A stretch of DNA of 24,324 nt from JANXSG01 sp038203935. GTDB lineage: Bacteria > Armatimonadota > Chthonomonadetes > Chthonomonadales > Chthonomonadaceae. Below are positions 1 to 8,205 of this stretch, one piece after another; the first letter of the stretch is position 1, and each line of letters begins with the position of its first letter. The stretch is taken from contig JBBRDM010000072.1 of the NCBI GenBank assembly GCA_038203935.1, forward strand, positions 1 to 24,324, written 5' to 3'. Position numbers and translations under genes: made by a program. The notes below the pieces were generated by a model, which saw only the letters and a list, made by a program, of their open reading frames with translations, ran no database searches and was not told where the DNA came from.

Positions 1-1
1 T

Positions 2-1084
2 ATGCCTATAGGATCACAAAAAAAACAGCCAATTCAAACCGTCCAGTGGCAGTCCGGCAAAGTATGCCTGATAGATCAGACAGCACTTCCGGAGACACTA
101 AAATATGTGGAGCTGGCGGACTGGCGTGAAGTTGCTGAAGCCATTCGCACCATGGTCGTTCGTGGAGCGCCTGCCATTGGCTGTACGGCTGCGCTGGGGA
201 TGGCTCTTGGTGCACGCGGCATTATCGCAGACAGCAGGGCTTCGTTCTTAAAGCGTATCGCTGGCATGGCAGATACCTTTCGTGCTTCCAGGCCAACCGC
301 AGTGAATCTTTTCTGGGCCGTCGATAGAATGGTGAACGTGGCAGAATCGGTTGAAGGCAACCCTGTAGATATCAAGGATGCACTTCTCACCGAAGCGCTG
401 ACGATGCTCGGCGAAGATATTGAATCAAACAGGCGCATGGGGCAGTATGGAGCGCAGCTGCTCCCAGACAGCGGAAATGTGCTGACCCACTGTAACGCTG
501 GCGCTCTGGCCACGGTGGGATATGGCACTGCGCTGGGAGTGATACGATCTGCAGTCGAGAGCGGCAAACGAATTCATGTCTACGCAGATGAGACTCGACC
601 ACGCCTGCAGGGAATGAAACTCACTGCCTGGGAACTGGCTCAAGACGATATTCCCGTCACCATTATCGCCGATAATATGGCTGCCAGCCTGATGCGTCAA
701 GGGAAAGTGGACTGCGTAATTGTAGGCGCCGACCGGATCGCATCGAATGGAGACACAGCAAATAAAATTGGAACGTATGGAGTGGCCGTCCTTGCCAAAC
801 ATCACAACATTCCTTTCTATGTCGCTGCGCCCACGTCCTCGATAGATATGAAACTTGCCAGCGGGCTCCAGATTCCTATCGAACAGCGGGAAACGGTCGA
901 AATGACTCATATTGAAGGTATTCGCGTATCTCCGGATGGAGTTCCAGTGCTGAACCCAGCATTTGATATCACGCCTGGCGAGCTCGTCACCGCTTTTATC
1001 ACAGAAGAAGGTGTCGTACATCCGCCGTTTAAAACGAGATATACGGATATTATTGATGCAGAATTAGCGCCTGTTGGCGCATGA
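2..1084 (+). CDS. mtnA: S-methyl-5-thioribose-1-phosphate isomerase
   Basis: The 360-residue protein isomerises 5-methylthioribose-1-phosphate to 5-methylthioribulose-1-phosphate in the methionine salvage pathway, in the cytoplasm. Its length is normal for MtnA. Family signatures are present in order: RGAPAIG (about 54-60), HCNAGALATVGYGTALG (163-179), ADETRPRLQG (195-204), DNMAASLM (224-231) and VGADRIASNGDTANKIGT (241-258). The catalytic Cys (C164) and Asp (D244) of the family are both visible. The eIF2B-alpha-like paralogues lack this Cys context, so the isomerase assignment is firm. The ATG at base 2 lies so near the window edge that its ribosome site cannot be judged. apt follows 38 bases downstream on the same strand, probably in one transcript. 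apt would recycle the adenine released when methylthioadenosine is split. Confidence 0.95.
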   Translation: MPIGSQKKQPIQTVQWQSGKVCLIDQTALPETLKYVELADWREVAEAIRTMVVRGAPAIGCTAALGMALGARGIIADSRASFLKRIAGMADTFRASRPTAVNLFWAVDRMVNVAESVEGNPVDIKDALLTEALTMLGEDIESNRRMGQYGAQLLPDSGNVLTHCNAGALATVGYGTALGVIRSAVESGKRIHVYADETRPRLQGMKLTAWELAQDDIPVTIIADNMAASLMRQGKVDCVIVGADRIASNGDTANKIGTYGVAVLAKHHNIPFYVAAPTSSIDMKLASGLQIPIEQRETVEMTHIEGIRVSPDGVPVLNPAFDITPGELVTAFITEEGVVHPPFKTRYTDIIDAELAPVGA

Positions 1085-1122
1085 TTTTGATGGTTCGACT
1101 ACACACCACATGGAGGTACTGA

Positions 1123-1647
1123 ATGGCTAAACTGCGCGCAGAGAGCCTTGTTCGCGACGTTCCGGATTTTCCCAAACCCGGCATCTTGTTCAAAGATATC
1201 ACACCGATCGTACAGGACTATCTTGCCCTCAAAGAGGTGGTGGATAAGCTGGCTAAATGGGGTAAAACCAAAAAAGTTGATGCAGTAGTAGGCATCGAAG
1301 CGCGTGGGTTTATTTTCGGAGCGCCCATTGCACTCGCCCTTGGGGTTGGGTTCGTACCTCTGCGTAAACTCGGAAAACTGCCTTATAATAGAGTAGCGGA
1401 AGAGTATGCATTGGAGTATGGAACGAATACTGTAGAAATGCACTCCGACTCCTTAGAGCCCGGACAGTCGGTCATTATTATAGATGATTTGCTCGCAACC
1501 GGCGGAACAGCGGCAGCGGCGGCCAGACTGGTGGAAAGACTGGGCGGAAAAGTAGCCGGGTTTGGGTTTGTTATTGAGCTTGATTTTCTGGAGGGGCGCA
1601 AAGTCCTGAGTGCCTACGAAGTGGAAGCGCTGATGCGCTACGAATAG
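1123..1647 (+). CDS. apt: Adenine phosphoribosyltransferase
   Basis: This 174-residue enzyme converts adenine and PRPP to AMP and pyrophosphate (purine salvage, cytoplasm). It has the usual Apt length and architecture: an N-terminal substrate hood with DFPKPGILFKDITP (about 15-28), a GIEARGFIFGAPIA segment (57-70) and the PRPP-binding loop VIIIDDLLATGGT (117-129), including the Asp pair D121/D122. The ATG at 1123 has a GGAGGT ribosome site at 1112-1117, 5 bases upstream. It lies directly behind mtnA and in front of a strong terminator, so the two probably form a transcript for recycling both halves of methylthioadenosine. No methylthioadenosine phosphorylase gene is visible; it could lie upstream of the window. 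Confidence 0.96.
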   Translation: MAKLRAESLVRDVPDFPKPGILFKDITPIVQDYLALKEVVDKLAKWGKTKKVDAVVGIEARGFIFGAPIALALGVGFVPLRKLGKLPYNRVAEEYALEYGTNTVEMHSDSLEPGQSVIIIDDLLATGGTAAAAARLVERLGGKVAGFGFVIELDFLEGRKVLSAYEVEALMRYE

Positions 1648-1656
1648 CAGGCTTAA

Positions 1657-1700
1657 AGAATAGAGGAAGGGCAGCCTCGCCCTTCCTCTATTTTGTTTAT
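1657..1700 (+). terminator. Intrinsic terminator of the mtnA-apt transcript
   Basis: A perfect 14-bp stem (AATAGAGGAAGGGC at 1659-1672 pairing with 1679-1692) closes a 6-base loop (AGCCTC). It is extended by an A-T and a G-T pair and followed by a T-rich tail (TTTTGTTTAT). It starts 9 bases after the apt stop. The A run before the stem would also give a weaker U tail on the opposite strand, so it may act in both directions. Confidence 0.92.
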
Positions 1701-1956
1701 ATCTTTGAGTTATTCAGTTTGGAAACATCACGATATTCAGTTTTTTACAGTATTTAATTGTCGATATGAAATTATGCCGTTATGTTTTTTTTCGATATTT
1801 ATTTATGCATTAAAAACATGGTCGAACTATATTCGGTTTTAAAGGTCGCACTCATTAGCTTACAATAAAGTTATTCCACTTTAATAGTAAAAATAACACA
1901 TATATTCTAGAAGTCAATGAGGTGATTCATACAAAGTTAGGAAAGCAGCCACTACA
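1701..1956. other. AT-rich intergenic region before the deacetylase-like gene
   Basis: About 256 bases without a gene, clearly richer in A+T than the flanking coding sequence. It must hold the promoter of the gene at 1957. The only pairings seen are weak, such as TTGTCG followed 17 bases later by TATGTT, so no promoter is called. An AGGTGA at 1920-1925 looks like a ribosome site but is about 30 bases from the ATG and out of range. Confidence 0.5.
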
Positions 1957-3069
1957 ATGCGTCCCCTATTTTTCTTTTCGGAATCATTTCTCCATTACGA
2001 TATGGGGCCACAGCATCCAATGAAACCCCGCCGTCTGCAGCTCACAAAAAATCTGCTGGACGTTTATGGAATGTTTGATTCCGCTCTGGAACTAATCAAC
2101 CCTGCTTCAGCCAGTCCGTTTGAAGTTGCAGAAACACACTCCGAAAAATTTGTAGATTTTGTACACGAAATCAATGATGGTTCTCAGCCCAGAAATGCGC
2201 AAATTTTCGGATTTGGATCTGGTGATAACCCTATATTTCCCGGTATTTTTGATTCTTCCCTCTTATACACCGGTGCATCGCTTGATGCCGCACAAGCGGT
2301 GATGGATGGAAGTCAGATTGCAATTAACATCGCTGGCGGACTGCATCACGCGCACTATGCGAAAGCTGCGGGGTTCTGCGTCTTTAACGACTGCGCTGTC
2401 GCAATAAACCGTCTGCGCCGAAAATATCAACGCGCTGCTTATGTAGATATCGATGTTCATCATGGCGACGGCGTTCAAGAGTTATTTTACAAGGATCCCT
2501 CCGTACTTACCATATCCCTGCACCAAAGTGGCAAGACGCTTTTTCCCGGCACTGGAGACACTTCAGAAATTGGCGAAGGGCCTGGAGAGGGTTTCTGCGT
2601 AAATCTACCATTCGATCCGTATACTACGGACGAAATCTGGCTAAAAGCATGGAGAAATTCAGCGCTGCCGATCCTGCAGGCATTCAAGCCCGAAGTAATC
2701 CTGCTGCAGATGGGATCAGATGCGCACTGTTTCGATCCATTGGCAAACTTGTGTCTCTCGGCACAGGGCTGGCTGGAGGCGGTGCAGGATATTAAAGCGA
2801 TTGGAGTGCCAATAGTGGCGGTAGGCGGCGGTGGTTATAATATGACGACCGTGCCGCGTATGTGGACGCTCGCGATAGCGGAACTCGGAGGTATATCACT
2901 TGCAGATACCGTGCCCGAGTCCTATCTCGACAAAGAACGGGTGCCTTCGCTGACGGATCACGAAGCCTTCAAGATTCATCCCGAAGATTTATCACTTGCG
3001 ACGGCGTTTGCCGATCAATCAGTCCAACAGTTAAAACGATTGCTGTTTCCTAAATTTGGACTAGCTTAA
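1957..3069 (+). CDS. Histone deacetylase-like (AcuC family) hydrolase
   Basis: The 370-residue protein belongs to the arginase/deacetylase-fold zinc hydrolases (class I HDAC, AcuC, acetylpolyamine amidohydrolase). Family residues are all visible: the His-His dyad in GGLHHAHY (H130/H131), the metal motif DIDVHHGDG with D166 and H168 as zinc ligands and D164 as relay Asp, the third ligand D255 in GSDAH, and the transition-state Tyr Y294 in GGGGYN. It is therefore predicted to be catalytically competent. Known substrates of the family are acetyl-lysine proteins such as acetyl-CoA synthetase (AcuC) and acetylated polyamines. The sequence alone does not separate these, and no acetyl-CoA synthetase or acetyltransferase partner is adjacent. 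The ATG at 1957 follows AGGAAA at about 1940, an acceptable but rather distant ribosome site. It stands alone between a terminator and a convergent gene, so it is probably monocistronic. Confidence 0.88.
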   Translation: MRPLFFFSESFLHYDMGPQHPMKPRRLQLTKNLLDVYGMFDSALELINPASASPFEVAETHSEKFVDFVHEINDGSQPRNAQIFGFGSGDNPIFPGIFDSSLLYTGASLDAAQAVMDGSQIAINIAGGLHHAHYAKAAGFCVFNDCAVAINRLRRKYQRAAYVDIDVHHGDGVQELFYKDPSVLTISLHQSGKTLFPGTGDTSEIGEGPGEGFCVNLPFDPYTTDEIWLKAWRNSALPILQAFKPEVILLQMGSDAHCFDPLANLCLSAQGWLEAVQDIKAIGVPIVAVGGGGYNMTTVPRMWTLAIAELGGISLADTVPESYLDKERVPSLTDHEAFKIHPEDLSLATAFADQSVQQLKRLLFPKFGLA

Positions 3070-3204
3070 CAGAATTCTGTTCGCCATCCGGATGTCCATC
3101 TTGTTTTTTAGGTGAGAACCAATTTAAACAGCTTCATAAGTTTTGCTGGGAAACGAACACGAAGACTAAGCAAGGTTCTGCTCAACCGCAGTCAGCTCTG
3201 CGAT

Positions 3205-3828
3205 TCAGGGCATTATGATAAGATTATTTACGGCGGCAATTTGTCCTAGAATGGGACGAATCAGTCTTTCATCCAATCTTATCACTCTTTCTGAAGGACA
3301 TTTCAGAGTTTTTTCTGCACGTTCAAATAGAACCAGAGCGTCTTCATCATTGTGAGCGTTATACCATATTAAGCCATCTGGATTGTTGTACTCTGGTCTT
3401 TCATAGAACCAACGCGACCAAGACTGAGAAATAGAGTGATCAGGAACTTTCCCCAGCGCTGCTACAGATCCAGCCCTCATTGCTCCACTACCTCTAATAT
3501 CCAGCAAAATTAATTCACGTTCTGTGCGTGGCGCTGCGACGTGCCACTCTCCACAATTTATTAAACCCGCGTCACCAAATACCTCGACAATGCAGCTGGA
3601 TAGAGTGAAGCCACTATAATAGACGCCGCGTTCATTATCCAATCCTGGGTTATTGGAAGTAGGAAGATGGTGATCAAAGCGCAGTAGTGGTCCAAAATGT
3701 CGAAATGAGGTCGCCGTAACACTATGCCGCGTCGGATCGAACAGTCGAACCAAATCTGTTCCCATCGGAAGTATATGAAATAGCGCTTTAGGCATTTTGG
3801 CGGGAGGAGGGAGGGGAATATGAACCAA
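3205..3828 (-). CDS. RES-domain toxin of a RES/Xre toxin-antitoxin module
   Basis: The 207-residue protein has the RES fold pattern: an Arg-rich early part (FDPTRHSVTATSFRHFGP, about 30-47), RGVYYSGFTLSSCIVEVFGD (67-86) with the family Glu at E82, and the closing segment DGLIWYNAHND (151-161) then LFERA. RES toxins such as MbcT destroy cellular NAD+, and the partner antitoxin neutralises them. The start is TTG at 3828, immediately after the TGA of the antitoxin gene. A GGAG lies inside the antitoxin's last codons, and the later ATG at 3795 has no ribosome site. This layout implies translational coupling. The family's third conserved residue (Ser, usually after the Tyr of the closing segment) appears to be Ala (A158) here. 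Alignment by eye cannot settle whether Ser is shifted or lost. Confidence 0.85.
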   Translation of the reverse strand: MVHIPLPPPAKMPKALFHILPMGTDLVRLFDPTRHSVTATSFRHFGPLLRFDHHLPTSNNPGLDNERGVYYSGFTLSSCIVEVFGDAGLINCGEWHVAAPRTERELILLDIRGSGAMRAGSVAALGKVPDHSISQSWSRWFYERPEYNNPDGLIWYNAHNDEDALVLFERAEKTLKCPSERVIRLDERLIRPILGQIAAVNNLIIMP

Positions 3829-4452
3829 TCAGATCACTCCGACACCACGTGCGATAGATACCACGCGCTCCTCATCACCGGCCTTCAATGCCTCCAGGGG
3901 TGTGCGGCCTTCGAGATAAGGATTGGCCCGCACAAACCAACTTATTTTCTCTAATACAGAGATATCCAGCGCTCGTGTTACATTTGAGAATCCAGGGATA
4001 ACTCCATCGGGACCATCTGGGTCAAACTGCCATTTCGGAAATCGAAGTCCGCCGCGTTCTCGAACAGCCAGTAAAGTCCCTTTCAAAGCACGATCATGAG
4101 GCGTCTGCCGTGAAGTACCGAGGAGATTTGCTGCTTGAGGAGCAGATAGACTATCTTTTAATAGATCCTGACGGAATTTGAAATACCGGGCGATATTGGC
4201 AGTCTCAAGTTCCAAACGTTCCTTTTCAGAATAGGTTCGTCCCTGCGTTAGTGCTGCAGCAAGTTTTTCTTGTTCCGCAGGTACTTTAACCGGTAAAAGC
4301 GCTTGCTCCAGGCATGATGCAATACGCTCCATCTCTTCCGTCGTTGCGGAATTACGAAAGGCTCGAATAACGGCCACACTTCGCTCAAATGCATCGCGGC
4401 GTCGTTTACGGGCAGGGGAAAAATCGCTTATCTCGTGTAATGTTGGCATCAT
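3829..4452 (-). CDS. Xre/MbcA/ParS-like antitoxin (DUF2384) of the RES module
   Basis: The 207-residue protein pairs with the RES toxin directly behind it. The C-terminal 45 residues match the antitoxin toxin-binding domain: a WFVRANPYLEGRTPLEALKAGDEERVVSIAR pattern (about 172-202, split here only as landmarks W172, P178, GRTP and AGDEE). Before it comes a DNA-binding-like segment, LSAPQAANLLGTSRQTPHDR (102-121), followed by RFPKWQFD (137-144), as in RES-linked antitoxins that recognise their own promoter. The N-terminal third is basic (RKRRR at 16-20) and not recognised. The start is the first of two adjacent ATGs, with GGAG six bases upstream. Antitoxin precedes toxin, the common order. A strong promoter with a small dyad sits just upstream, so autoregulation is likely but not shown. 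Confidence 0.85.
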   Translation of the reverse strand: MMPTLHEISDFSPARKRRRDAFERSVAVIRAFRNSATTEEMERIASCLEQALLPVKVPAEQEKLAAALTQGRTYSEKERLELETANIARYFKFRQDLLKDSLSAPQAANLLGTSRQTPHDRALKGTLLAVRERGGLRFPKWQFDPDGPDGVIPGFSNVTRALDISVLEKISWFVRANPYLEGRTPLEALKAGDEERVVSIARGVGVI

Positions 4453-4481
4453 CTATCTCCGCACTTCAAAGCATCGATTTT

Positions 4482-4511
4482 ATTATACCATGCTCTCGTA
4501 AGAGATGTCTA
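4482..4511 (-). promoter_or_regulatory. Sigma-70 promoter of the toxin-antitoxin operon
   Basis: On the minus strand TAGACA (4506-4511) and a perfect TATAAT (4482-4487) are separated by 18 bases. The spacer contains CTCT-TACG-AGAG, a small dyad that could be an operator. The -35 starts right after the stop codon of the upstream ABC gene, so the module has its own promoter although it runs in the same direction. Confidence 0.75.
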
Positions 4512-6266
4512 TTATGCAAACAGCGCCTCTAAAGCATGTTCATGGGCGGATTTATACTGTTCATTATATAGATTTTGATAGACTCCAGGGCGCACCACCA
4601 GTTCGTTGTGCGTTCCTATATCCACGATCCGGCCTCCATCCACTACAATAATTCTATCCGCATTCATTATCGTCGAAAGCCGGTGCGCGATGACAAAGCT
4701 GGTTCGCCCTCGCATCAAGCGCTCCAGAGCTGCCTGTACGTTGGCCTCGGTTTTACTATCGAGCGCAGAGGTGGCGTCGTCCAGTATCAGAATTTTAGGA
4801 TTGGTGAGCGTCGCCCGCGCGATGCTCATACGCTGCTTTTGACCCACCGAGAGTTTAATTCCATCTTCCCCTATCTTCGTATCGTAGCTTTGCGGAAGGT
4901 TAAGGACAAACTCATGCAGATCGGCATTCTTGGCGGCGCGAATTATATCTAGATCGGTCGCATCATGGAAGCCATATTTGATATTTTCACGCAGAGTTAC
5001 CGAGAAGAGCAGGCTTTCCTGGCTGACAATACCGATCTGCCTGCGCACCGACTCCAGCCGAACCTGCCGCAGGTCAACACCATCGATCAGAATCTGGCCG
5101 GCATTCACATCATAAAATCTGGCAATGAGGTTGACCAGTGTGGTTTTTCCTGCTCCAGATGGCCCGACCACGGCAATAATCTCACCCGGATTCACGTCCA
5201 GATTGATGTCTTTTAGAACAGGATTATCCGAATCATAACCGAAAGTGACATTTTTAAAAGCAACCGCTCCCTGCATATGGCGTATTGCGATAGCATTCGG
5301 TGCATCGACAATTTCAGGACGAGTATCCAATGTTTCAAAAACGCGATCGATCGCCGCGCCGGCCCACTGCAGCGTCACATTAAAATCGACCAGTCGTACC
5401 GCAGGATCGTAGAGTGAAGCAATCCATCCGTTAAAGGCGAGCAGTTCCCCGATCCGCATCTCGCGATGAAGGATAAGTGTTCCTCCATACCAGAGTACGA
5501 GCCCGGTTCCAACTGCCCGAATAGTTTGAGCGATGGCTCCTAATTTTCGGTTCAGGCGCATTTGCTTCAGATCCAGCTCGAAGTTCGCTTTCACCGTATT
5601 CATAAAGCGATCAGTCTCATATCCTTCACGCACAAAAGCTTTCACGACATTTATGCCCGAAAGCTTTTCCTGCAGCGCGCCGAGCATTATATCCCAGCGT
5701 TCGCGCAGCTCTTCACTAATCGGCCGTATATGCCGGATGAAAAGTTTGTAGTTCACAACGTAGAGCGGTATGATGAGAATAGCAACCAGAGCCAGTTTCC
5801 ACTGCACAAAAAACAGCACGAAGAGTATGGCGAGAACACTGAATACATCGGCCAAAAATGTTACAAAACCACCGGATATCATATACTGAATTGTATCGAT
5901 ATCGCCGGTAAGCCGCGCCATGATTTTCCCTGTCTGGCGTGTATCGTAGTAAGACAAAGAGAGACGGTTCAAATGCCGATAGGACTGGAATCGAAGATCG
6001 AATACTATTCGCTGCCCAAGCCAGGTGATCAGGTAGTTTAGTGAGAAAGAGACGATTCCTCGAATGAGGTAGAGACCCAAAATCGACCAGAACACCAGAT
6101 TCAATCCAGCATAGTTTTTATTTGGAAGTGCGCTGTCGATTGTATAACCAACAATCTTCGGCATAGCAATCGGAGTCAGCGTGGTGCATAGCAGCAGGAA
6201 AACTGCTAAGGCAACACGCCGCCTGTATGGTTTCAAATATCCGAGTAACCTTGCGAACTGACTCAA
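4512..6266 (-). CDS. ABC exporter half-transporter, subunit with non-canonical Walker B
   Basis: The 584-residue protein has an N-terminal six-helix exporter membrane domain (about 1-320) fused to an ATPase domain. ATPase motifs: Walker A GPSGAGKTT (368-376), Q-loop Q416, signature LSVGQ (472-476), Walker B ILILDD (492-497) and H-loop H528. The catalytic Glu after Walker B is Asp (D497) and the signature has Val for the first Gly, so one ATP site of the transporter is predicted to be weak. The start is TTG at 6266 with GAGGG just upstream, 7 bases after the stop of the partner gene; no ATG fits. Together with the next protein it resembles heterodimeric multidrug or lipid exporters of the BmrCD or TM287/288 kind. 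The substrate cannot be read from the sequence. Confidence 0.92.
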   Translation of the reverse strand: MSQFARLLGYLKPYRRRVALAVFLLLCTTLTPIAMPKIVGYTIDSALPNKNYAGLNLVFWSILGLYLIRGIVSFSLNYLITWLGQRIVFDLRFQSYRHLNRLSLSYYDTRQTGKIMARLTGDIDTIQYMISGGFVTFLADVFSVLAILFVLFFVQWKLALVAILIIPLYVVNYKLFIRHIRPISEELRERWDIMLGALQEKLSGINVVKAFVREGYETDRFMNTVKANFELDLKQMRLNRKLGAIAQTIRAVGTGLVLWYGGTLILHREMRIGELLAFNGWIASLYDPAVRLVDFNVTLQWAGAAIDRVFETLDTRPEIVDAPNAIAIRHMQGAVAFKNVTFGYDSDNPVLKDINLDVNPGEIIAVVGPSGAGKTTLVNLIARFYDVNAGQILIDGVDLRQVRLESVRRQIGIVSQESLLFSVTLRENIKYGFHDATDLDIIRAAKNADLHEFVLNLPQSYDTKIGEDGIKLSVGQKQRMSIARATLTNPKILILDDATSALDSKTEANVQAALERLMRGRTSFVIAHRLSTIMNADRIIVVDGGRIVDIGTHNELVVRPGVYQNLYNEQYKSAHEHALEALFA

Positions 6267-6273
6267 TATGCCC

Positions 6274-8055
6274 TCACCCCGCTATCGAATGCTGCGGTGA
6301 ATCTGCATGCCCTTCGAGAGCAACTTTGAACTGCTGATTGTAAAGCCCGGCATAGATTCCGTCCTGTTCCAGAAGTTCGGTATGGCTGCCCGCTTCTTTA
6401 ACGATCCCTTTTTCCATCACAACGATTATGTCTGCTTTAACTATGGTGGATAGCCGGTGTGCAATGACGAAGCTGGTTCTTCCGGTCATAAGGTGATCAA
6501 GGGCTTCCTGTATCAGTGATTCCGTTTCTGAATCTAACGAAGACGTTGCCTCATCAAGGATTAATATCCGTGGGTCAGAGAGAATGGCGCGCGCTATTGC
6601 GATGCGCTGCTTTTCTCCGCCGGATAGTTTAATTCCCTCTTCGCCTATGCGAGTCTCATATCCAAGCGGAAGCGCCTCAATGACATGTGCAATATTTGCT
6701 GACCGCGCAGCGCCCTCTACCTCTTCATCGGTGGCTTCCAATCTCCCATAGCGAATGTTTTCCCGGATGGTAGTATTGAAAAGGATGGTCTCCTGGATAA
6801 CGACGCCAACCTGCCTTCGAAGCGAATTCAGCTTAATATCCCTGATATCCTGGCCATCTATTGTGATGCTTCCCTGCGTCACATCATAATGCCGCTGCAT
6901 CAGATTGACCATGGTAGTTTTGCCGGAGCCCGACTGCCCGACAAATGCTACCATTTGGCCGGCCTTCACATGGAGGTCTACACCTTTAATGACAGGCTGC
7001 CCGGGTTCGTATTCGAACCAGACAGAATTATAACTTACATTTCCCTGAATCGTTGGGAGATCTTTCGAATCGGGTTTATCTTCAACATTCGGCTTTGTAT
7101 CCAGAGTATAAAATATTCTCCAGAGCGCCGCATTGGTTCTTGCTACTTGATCGTTGATTTGAATTAATCGAAGCGTCGGCCCATAAAGATAGCCGCCAAT
7201 GAATCCGTAAAATGCCATGAGAGACCCAGCTGTAAGATCGCCACGGATCACTAACCGGCCACCATACCATAACAGCAGGGCAGTGCCGATCGCACCCAAA
7301 AATTCAGCGATGGTCCAGAGAGCAGTTCCCATCGCGCCAATCTTCACATTCAAGCCTAGCAGGCTCCGCGTTTCACCAACAAACTGCCGCACTTCGAAAC
7401 GCTCTCTTGCGTAGGACTTTACAACCTGGACGCCAGATAGTTTTTCCTGGAGATCGCCATACATCACATCTCTCTGATCTCGAATTTCATGACTGGTGCG
7501 TTTGATGTGCTTGATAAACATCAGATAGTTGAGAACATAGAAAGGATAAACGACCAGCGAAATGAGGGCGAGGCGCCAGTTGAGATGCAGCAGAAATGCC
7601 ATAACCACAACAAGGGTGCAGCTATCCTGAATAACTGTCACAAAGCCACCGCCGATTAACTGGTCCAAGGCTGAAACATCGTTTGTGATGTTCGACATCA
7701 GCTTCCCGGTTTGGCTCTTTTCAAAAAATCCGAGCGACAGCGTCTGCATATGTCCATAGAGCTTGCGGCGCATATCGTATTTAAACCTCTGGCCGAGGAA
7801 TGTGATCGAATAGGTAAGCCAATAACCGAAAAATGCGCTCGCGACAGTGACAGAAACGAATACCAGAAATACACCGCCCAGGTTGACCGGCAGATGCTTC
7901 CGAAATGCTGGTTCTGAAAGATGATCCGTGAGATAGCGAACGATGAGAGGCGGAGGAAGACTGAGCGAGGCTGAAATTAGCGTCAAAATCACAATGACTG
8001 CCATCAGCCGCCAGTACGCTTTTAGCTCTTTAATAAAGCGAACGAAATTTATCAT
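6274..8055 (-). CDS. ABC exporter half-transporter, catalytically canonical subunit
   Basis: The 593-residue protein has a six-helix membrane domain (about 1-325) followed by an ATPase domain with Walker A GQSGSGKTT (373-381), Q-loop in VVIQETILF, signature LSGGE (477-481), Walker B ILILDE (497-502) with the catalytic Glu E502, and H-loop H533. All catalytic residues are intact, unlike its downstream partner. The two genes share the same layout along their length and are probably an old duplication. The ATG at 8055 has only a weak ribosome site. It is the first gene of the pair, and 150 non-coding bases containing a short dyad separate it from the next upstream gene on the same strand. Confidence 0.93.
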   Translation of the reverse strand: MINFVRFIKELKAYWRLMAVIVILTLISASLSLPPPLIVRYLTDHLSEPAFRKHLPVNLGGVFLVFVSVTVASAFFGYWLTYSITFLGQRFKYDMRRKLYGHMQTLSLGFFEKSQTGKLMSNITNDVSALDQLIGGGFVTVIQDSCTLVVVMAFLLHLNWRLALISLVVYPFYVLNYLMFIKHIKRTSHEIRDQRDVMYGDLQEKLSGVQVVKSYARERFEVRQFVGETRSLLGLNVKIGAMGTALWTIAEFLGAIGTALLLWYGGRLVIRGDLTAGSLMAFYGFIGGYLYGPTLRLIQINDQVARTNAALWRIFYTLDTKPNVEDKPDSKDLPTIQGNVSYNSVWFEYEPGQPVIKGVDLHVKAGQMVAFVGQSGSGKTTMVNLMQRHYDVTQGSITIDGQDIRDIKLNSLRRQVGVVIQETILFNTTIRENIRYGRLEATDEEVEGAARSANIAHVIEALPLGYETRIGEEGIKLSGGEKQRIAIARAILSDPRILILDEATSSLDSETESLIQEALDHLMTGRTSFVIAHRLSTIVKADIIVVMEKGIVKEAGSHTELLEQDGIYAGLYNQQFKVALEGHADSPQHSIAG

Positions 8056-8131
8056 TGAAAACAGTCCGTCGCGATGCCGGCAAAATAATGAATGCCTTCA
8101 CATCGTCCTGAGTATTGGAGCGTTGTAAAGG

Positions 8132-8145
8132 CAGTATGAATACTG
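8132..8145. repeat. Short inverted repeat upstream of the ABC exporter genes
   Basis: CAGTAT-GA-ATACTG is a perfect 6-bp dyad about 77 bases upstream of the first exporter gene. Its place in the only non-coding gap before the exporter pair fits an operator. No convincing -35/-10 pair was found next to it, so this is tentative. Confidence 0.3.
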
Positions 8146-8205
8146 AAGGATATTAGCTATTAGTGTACCCCGGAATGAAACTATATCTGCCTGGAATTAG
8201 AAGAT

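Noticed and set aside
425..1021. Long open frame on the minus strand across mtnA
   Set aside because: It is the antisense shadow of a clear MtnA coding sequence and shows no recognisable motifs.
3068..3081. AACAGAATTCTGTT palindrome after the deacetylase-like gene
   Set aside because: It has no loop, cannot form a normal terminator hairpin and lacks a T run directly after it.
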